The translations under genes and the position numbers were made by a program. Below the pieces are notes generated by a model. It was not told the DNA's origin. It did not search any database and was given only the letters and a program-made list of their open reading frames with translations. From contig JAQFVV010000056.1 in NCBI GenBank assembly GCA_028023455.1, positions 186,001-250,000 on the forward strand: a stretch of DNA of 64,000 nt, read 5' to 3'. Within the stretch, counting starts at the first letter, position 1; every line of letters begins with the position of its first letter. Positions 57,840 through 64,000 of the stretch are shown in pieces. Origin of the DNA: Epiperipatus broadwayi. Lineage: Eukaryota > Onychophora > Udeonychophora > Euonychophora > Peripatidae.

Positions 57840-60560
57840 GTAAAATATTGATGATTTTATAATGTATTTTATTATTTTGTGTGGATGTATGGGGATGTAT
57901 ATAAAACACAATACCTATAGTTTAACGTTTGTTTAGTCATTTTAAAGAATATGCATATTTTTATTGATATCATAAGGATATTTAAACATAAGGGAAATAT
58001 AAGTATATGATTCTATTATAACTGAAATTAATGTTTATTTTAAGTGATTAAAGTATTAAAATTTGACATTGATGATGATTGTTTATACTTAAGTTTGAGA
58101 ATTACCAAAGGATGAAATAATCTTGTCATATTAGTCTGTTAGATTGTTATTTTAAAACATGAATTTATTTATTGTTATAGAAATGTAGGAATGAATTTAG
58201 CGATGTAAAGTGATAGATCTCTAATGATAATATCTTAGTATTATGTTAAATGAGACCAAGATAATATTTATGTAGGGTTTATTTATATGGGAATAAGAGT
58301 AGACTATAGTGATGATTATGCAAGTATAGATAACATAACCCTATAGCTTGTATACATTCATGGCATTGTTTATTTTCTGTGTGTTAAAGTTGAATGTGCC
58401 ATAGTGCTGAATAAATAGCCTGGACATTATATTTAGTAGTAGAGGTTATTAGACAAATAAGTCATACCTCATTTCTTATACACTGGTACCATGATAATTA
58501 GTTAATAAAGCTGTTATTAAGTTGAAGTTATAGTTTATTCCATGTACCTACTTGTTTATTTATTATTAAAATTTTTTTGGATTACATAGTAAAGGAGGGT
58601 ATTTAAAATATAAAATAATGAGTAAATTTAGAAATACAGAATTGTTATTGAAGTGGAAAAGATAAATTATATTACTTGGAGTAAAAATAAATGTAAAGAT
58701 TATAAGAACATAATTTTATCAGTGAAAAAATCATAAAACTTTTCATATTTTAAAAATTATTTGTTTGTTTTTTATAAAAATAAATAATTGGTAATAAAAA
58801 AGGGTTTATAAAGGTATTATTTAATTATTAAGTATTTTTCAGAGACATACTTATGATGCATATTTTTCTTTACAAGTAAAGGTACTAAAGTAAATCGTGT
58901 TTAATGAATATAAGTAGTCATAAGTTTTATAAAAGTAATTTTATGATAACACACTAATACATATATTATATTTGAAGTTTAAAGTAAAAATTAGTAAGCA
59001 GTGTAGTTTAATTGTATGCTATTAATCAATGTCATTCACATCATCAATATGTTCTAAAAATATAAGATAATTATTTCAATATGGACTTATTCATGAATGA
59101 CTATATGGAATAATAAAATTATTTTTTCTAAAAGACTAAATAACATGAATAAGTCCATATTGAAATAATTATCTTATATTTTTAGAACATATTGAATTAA
59201 TAGAATTTAATAAATGTAATAAAGATCATACAATAATATTTTTGAAAATGAAAGATATTTTTAAGAGGAACATTCTGTAGCCTATATTTTAGTGCATTTA
59301 ATTTGTGTTGGAAAAGTACATAAATGTGAATAAACAGAATTCCTTAAAATTGTAGATAATGTAAATAATTTTATTAAGTTTGTTAATAAAATTGTTAAAC
59401 TTGTTTTATAAGTCTTGGTGTTGACTCAATTTCTTCACATAAACAATTACATAATCACAGATAATTATAATTAAGACATAGTATTTGCACATCATAAATA
59501 ATTTATTATTTAAGAGTTATAATGTTTCATTAATATGTTTTATTTAAGAAGTTTCATTTATTATATCATTATGATAGCCATAGAATAACCATAGAATATT
59601 TACACTGAATTATATTTGTAATGATTGCCACATATTCTCAGATTATAATATCATACCATATATGTTTGTTTAAGATGCCATATGGATAATAGATTACATT
59701 ACATTATTATTATGTGATATACATGAATAACAGTACAAGTAGAGAAAATATTAGATTAAATTATAGATTGAAGATTAATATTATTATTATATTAGTATTG
59801 GTAATAGTTAGATGTAATTAGGAATGATATTAAATCCCTTATCATACTTTATTACAAAGTTATAATTATTATAGCATTATTTTAAAAGAACCTGAGATAA
59901 CTTGAGCTAAATTATTTTAATAGAGATATTAAGATTAATTTATTAAGAGTCATTTACTTAATTAATCTTGATTAAAGTTGGAGGAGTACTATAGATGTAG
60001 TATTTAAGTAATAAGAATAAGGGTAGTATTCTTATGCCATTAAGGTAATATCCTGTGGGATATTGGCTTAATGTATTCGTTTTACCACTTGTAAACTCAC
60101 TTCATAGTCTCATAATTTTATTAGATATTTATTTAGTTAATTTATAAAACAGAACTATATAATTATTAGTTAAGCTAGTTTAAGAATGGATAGTATTAAA
60201 GAATATAGTTATTATTGATTAGATACATTTTAGATGAACATATGTGGTATTTATAATCTGATTAATTAAAATAAAATATATGTATTTGTAAATTAATAAG
60301 CAAATAAGTATTTAAGATATGCAAAATGTGGTTAATAATTATTTTATGCTATGACCATAGTAGTTATTAAAGTATTTTGAAATAAATATTGAATATATTC
60401 TACTATGTGCAAATTTATCTGTGAATTGTGTGTATGGGAATTGAGGACAAAACACATATAATTTTGTTGTACATAATTATTATAATTTAGGTAGTAGTAA
60501 GTAGTGTAAGGTTTTTAGATGGTGATATTCTATAGTTTATTGTGGATGTGGATAGGGTGG
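57840..60560. other. A+T-rich internal region without coding frames
   Basis: Apart from the hairpin at 59.04-59.20 kb, no frame or repeat was recognised. CpG is scarce. Confidence 0.55.
59044..59195. repeat. Perfect 52-bp inverted repeat with 48-bp spacer
   Basis: The arms 59044-59095 (starting TCAATATGTTCTAAAAATAT) and 59144-59195 are exact reverse complements. The match ends abruptly on both sides, and no target duplication is visible. A transcript would fold into a long perfect hairpin. Confidence 0.97.
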
Positions 60561-62660
60561 AGATGGAAAGGCTGGTAGAGAATTATTTTATGAAATATGT
60601 TTAGAAAATTGAATTTTGCGAATATTTAGAAATGGGTAATTGTGATAAAAAATTAGAAATTGAGATGTCTGATTTTGTTATTGATGATAATATATGTGAG
60701 GAGGAAGAAGGAGAAAATTGGTAAATTTGGAGACAGGTATAGAGAGTACTCAAATTATGAGTAGTAAAGTAGAGGAAGAAAAAGAGATGGTAGAAATAAA
60801 GAAGGTAGAGAGAGAAATAGTAAGAATTGAAAAAGATATAGGTAACCTCTCATTGTGGGATTTAATGAATTTTATGAAAGAGGAGAGTAATAAAAATAGT
60901 AAAAATTTTGAAGATATGAAAAATGAGAATAATTCTCTAAAGGAAGATATGAGAAGGTCTCTTAAAAAAAATAGTATGAATTCAGATGCTAAATTGGAAT
61001 CTCTTAGTGAGAAGAGTAAAGAAATTAGAGAAGACTTAAGAGAAGAGATAAGATTTTGTATAACTAACTTAAATCAAAAACTTGAAGATAATGCTAGAAC
61101 AGTGGAGGAATTTAAAGAAGAAGTAAAAAATAAATTTGATAGTCTTGATTTGAAGTTCCATAGGAATGAGGAGTCCATTGAAGCTTTGAAGGTGGAGGTT
61201 ATACAAATTGATGATAAGAATCAGGAATTGTTAGCAAGAAAATTTTGTGAATTCTCTGAAGAGCACTGTCAAAAGTTTAAAAAATCAAATAGAAGAATTT
61301 GTTAACCAGTGTAAAACTAATAAAGATGATTTAGTTGTAAAATAGATAACTATCAATTGAATGTTAGTAATGAAATGTGTGAGGTAAAAGGTTATATTGA
61401 ACATATTAGTGAAGAAGTTAAAAATATTAAGAATGAAGTAGTTCAAACTAAAATTAGTATAAAAGAGGAAGTTAAGAAAGAAGTAAGTAGAAAAGTAAAG
61501 GAGTTAAAAATACCAAAATGTTATGAAAATATAAGGAATAAGATAGTATCTTTTGAAATAGATCTTGGGTCTGTTGAGATAGCTAGGACAGATTTAAAGA
61601 TGAGTAAAGAACCTGTTAATTTAATTAGTAGTAATGTGATAGAAAATAAGCAAATGATTGAAGTAATAGTTTGAGAAAATTCACAAATCATTAAAGTGGA
61701 TAGTAAAGATATTAACTTGTGTAATAGTTTGTCAGAAGAAAACAAAGATTTTGTTAGGTTAATTGATGAAGATGTACATGATAAAGTATTATCGGTTGAG
61801 TTAGAGCATGGTGAGTCAAGAGAAGACACATGTTATGATGAGTTCAATAATAGGGAAATTCAGTTATTTATAGATGAAATTATTATAGATAATGAACTGA
61901 TTCAAGAAGAACCAAAAGAAGTAAAAAAGATAATTAAAGTAGGTAGTAAAAAGTTTGAATTGGTTGATAAAAAAATGGAAAAATGTATAGAGTCCATTGT
62001 AATGATGAAGGGAGGTGTGAAGAAAAATAGAAAATATGTTAGAATAAGTGATAAAAGAAATAAGTTATATAAAAGAATATGGAGAAAACCTAAAGAATAT
62101 TTTAGATTGATGAATAATATAATAGGAGTGAATAGATCTTGTGAAAGATTATTTTGTGAAAAAAATTAAAGATAAATTTAAAATTTGTAATGGATATGAT
62201 AGCAAGGATAACAAAAGTTATAAATCTTCAAGAATAAAGTTAAAGTTTTTAGATAAAAGATATCTAGAATTGTTAGATAATGAATTGCCAAAGATTATGG
62301 ATAATACTAGTAACAAATTCAAAAATAAAACACAAAATATAAGTTGGAAATATAGTATTAATGAACATGTTTATTTAAAATGTAATACTTATAAAAGAGT
62401 TTTAGGTGCAAGAGTTAAAAATATAATGTCTATCTAATGTAAATTTTATGAAAAGGAAAATTAATCAGAAAAAAGATTTAAGTAGAGCCAATGTTAAACT
62501 TAAGGTTAAAGATGGAAAAATAAATAATCTTGATTTTCTTGGAGAGAATATTGATAAGGAAAAAGGTGTAGGTAAAGCAAAGGTGAAACTTAAGTACATT
62601 AAGCAGAAGAATGTTAAGGTAAATTTTCTTAGGAAAATTTTAATAAAAAATGAAATATAG
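60561..62660 (+). pseudogene. Lys/Glu-rich coiled-coil ORF of the LTR element, decayed
   Basis: A nearly continuous plus reading (60561-62169, mostly one frame, then two other frames) is broken by a few stops and shifts. The first part has SDFVIDDNICEEEEGENW. Then come long heptad-like helices such as EEEKEMVEIKKVEREIVRIE and EEVKNIKNEVVQTKISIKEE, with fewer hydrophobics than chance frames. A basic stretch follows, with KRNKLYKRIWRKPKEYFRL. Near 62.35 kb WKYSINEHVYLKCNTYKRV recalls the GD.VYLK segment near the integrase C-terminus, which would suit its place just before the PPT. No zinc knuckle, protease or RT was found. It is probably a coiled-coil gag N-terminus joined to a pol tail by deletion. 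A novel accessory protein is the alternative. Confidence 0.55.
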
Positions 62661-63070
62661 AAGAAGGTAAGGTAAGATTTAAAAATTTAAAAAAAGTTAA
62701 AAATATAGTAAAGAAATAAAATATGAAAGACTAAGATAATTTTTTTTAAGACAAATAGATATAAATGTTATAGCCTTATTTTGAAAAAAAATAAGAATAA
62801 AACTGTAAAAGAATATGTAGTATTTTATGTCAAGGGTATGGAATGTCATGAGTTTGATTCTATATTTTCTGAAGTGTAGATAGTAATTGTGTTTAGAAGT
62901 GCTTTCTTGTTGAGATTTTTATGTGATGTTCTAATGTTTTGTGAAATTTTAGTTTAAAGTAATTTATTATGATATACAATAACATAGGATACATTTAGCT
63001 GTAAAGGTAATGGGAATTATAAGAACAGATTAAATAGGTTGAAGGCGAATGGTTAATTTAAAATTTTATT
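62661..63070. other. 3' untranslated part of the LTR element
   Basis: A+T-rich with no frame, between the coiled-coil ORF and the purine tract. Confidence 0.6.
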
Positions 63071-63085
63071 AAAGGGAAGGGAATA
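63071..63085 (+). promoter_or_regulatory. Polypurine tract (PPT)
   Basis: AAAGGGAAGGGAATA directly precedes the TGTACCC start of the 3' LTR. It is where plus-strand DNA synthesis is primed in LTR elements. It fixes the element orientation as plus. Confidence 0.9.
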
Positions 63086-64000
63086 TGTACCCTTTTGTTT
63101 AGGTAAGAATGGATTATTTCTATCAATTTACTGGAAAATTTTAAAATTTCAAAGTTAAATAGGAGATGATGTATGTTATGTGTTGATGATCTTTTAATAA
63201 TTTAGTTAGGGCAAGTAAAATAATTGCTGTATAATATTATGTTGGTATTTGGAAGAAAACAGTTAATTAAAAATCATTAAAAGATTGTATGGTTGGGAGA
63301 ACTGGCCATAGGAAATACTAATTTAATAAGTCTTATAAATAAATGATTAAAGTAAATTTTAAAAGTAGTACTTTAAAGTTAAATGAATAGATTATTTAAT
63401 AATAATAATTGTATTTAATGGTTATATTTTAAACCATTTAATTAAAAGTAATAATGTAGAAAGAAAAGTGCATATTCGATTTTATAATATTGGAATAATT
63501 ATTTAGAATTTGCTATAATATTAGTATTATGTAATATTTTATAAATTAAATTATTTATTTTAGTTTCATTTAAATTATTAGCATCTCATTTATTTTTTTT
63601 TATCACATGATGTGTAATATTCATACCTGTGCTTGAGAATAAAATAATATTATCTGTTATAAATATTATATTAGGTTTTTAAAGTGAATATAATATATAA
63701 AATCAGATTTGTGTTTTATGTTGAAAATAAATATGTTTTGTTTAAAATAAGGGTAGAAATGGTAATAAACATTGTAATGTGATTTTTAAAAGTTATTTTA
63801 AAGTATTTATTAAGTGTAAATAAAATATGAAAATTAATTAAGAATTGAATAATATAATAAAAATGTTTAATAAATTATTATTAGTTTTAACTTTAATCTG
63901 GTATTCGTTGCCCAGGCTTGTTGAAGTAAGCATTGTTGAAATTGACCAATGAAAACATATAATTTGGGAGGTATAAAACAGCTGTGCTGGAATTCCAGGT
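63086..64000 (+). repeat. 3' LTR, cut by the window end
   Basis: Starts TGTACCCTTTTGTTTAGG and matches the 5' LTR to the last base shown. It carries a 17-bp insertion near 63.73 kb relative to the other copy. About four percent difference by eye dates the insertion as not recent. Confidence 0.9.
63946..63978 (+). promoter_or_regulatory. LTR promoter: CCAAT box and TATA box
   Basis: CCAAT at 63946-63950 and TATAAAA at 63972-63978 are spaced as in a pol II promoter. The 5' LTR keeps CCAAT but has AATAAAA in place of TATAAAA. Confidence 0.6.

Larger units (their letters stand above)
54192..64000 (+). mobile_element. Large LTR element with coiled-coil ORF (runs off the window)
   Basis: Direct repeats 54192-55091 and 63086-64000 align almost end to end, with about four percent difference by eye. 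A purine tract sits just before the second, so the order is LTR, 8 kb internal, PPT, LTR on the plus strand. The internal part holds a tandem duplication, a 1.36-kb palindrome, a perfect hairpin and a decayed coiled-coil ORF. No RT, RNase H or protease was recognised, so it is a large non-autonomous derivative. It inserted beside or into the minus-strand gypsy relic. Confidence 0.85.

Noticed and set aside
61521-61829. 102-codon minus-strand ORF
   Set aside because: Antisense shadow of the coiled-coil ORF at 60.6-62.7 kb.

Overview
The window is non-coding, repeat-dense DNA from a eukaryote, almost certainly an animal. It is very A+T-rich by eye. One small exon with good splice sites is the only host coding sequence I would defend. 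Everything else recognisable is transposable-element debris of animal type: Ty3/gypsy LTR elements, a Penelope-like element with a GIY-YIG endonuclease, RTE-like non-LTR retrotransposon fragments, ISXO2/Merlin DNA transposons, hAT elements, TA-flanked elements, fold-back elements and tRNA-like SINE pieces. A 36-nt copy of the 5' end of U2 snRNA confirms a spliceosomal genome. The species cannot be named from this sequence. The element mix and base composition suggest an invertebrate (inference). Most of the listed open frames are chance frames in A+T-rich DNA or pieces of decayed elements.

Layout. 1-8.4 kb is mostly anonymous A+T-rich DNA with a 540-bp pyrimidine tract (4.4-5.0 kb) and a stray copy of a repeat found again at 56-58 kb. 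8.4-15.4 kb holds non-LTR retrotransposon scraps, an ISXO2/Merlin relic and a 1.1-kb TA-flanked transposon. 15.45-18.5 kb is a CpG-rich island with two minisatellites and a promoter-like end, probably an unclassified element. 19.8-27.2 kb holds a hAT element with a perfect 8-bp target duplication, a second ISXO2/Merlin relic, a non-LTR reverse transcriptase relic and two fold-back elements. The U2 fragment lies at 27.9 kb. A SINE and a Penelope-like relic lie at 30.3-31.4 kb. 31.5-39.9 kb is nearly empty.

40.5-41.9 kb is a fold-back element split by a second, larger copy of the same hAT family. The exon at 43.56-43.66 kb (minus strand) resembles DPM2, the small regulatory subunit of dolichol-phosphate mannose synthase. 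44.3-47.1 kb is an internally deleted LTR retrotransposon whose 3' LTR was later split by an unrelated 852-bp solo LTR with intact TG...CA ends and a 5-bp target duplication. 51.6-54.2 kb is a decayed Ty3/gypsy element on the minus strand. From 54.19 kb to the window end runs a plus-strand LTR element of at least 9.8 kb. It has two LTRs, a polypurine tract and a decayed lysine/glutamate-rich coiled-coil ORF. Inside it is a 1.36-kb giant inverted repeat flanked by a 13-bp direct repeat.

No set of genes here works together as a pathway. The main interest is the order of nested insertions and a few unusual structures: the U2 fragment, the 613-bp-armed palindrome, a perfect 52-bp hairpin, and the coiled-coil LTR element. 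I found no CRISPR array, rRNA gene, intact tRNA gene or operon.
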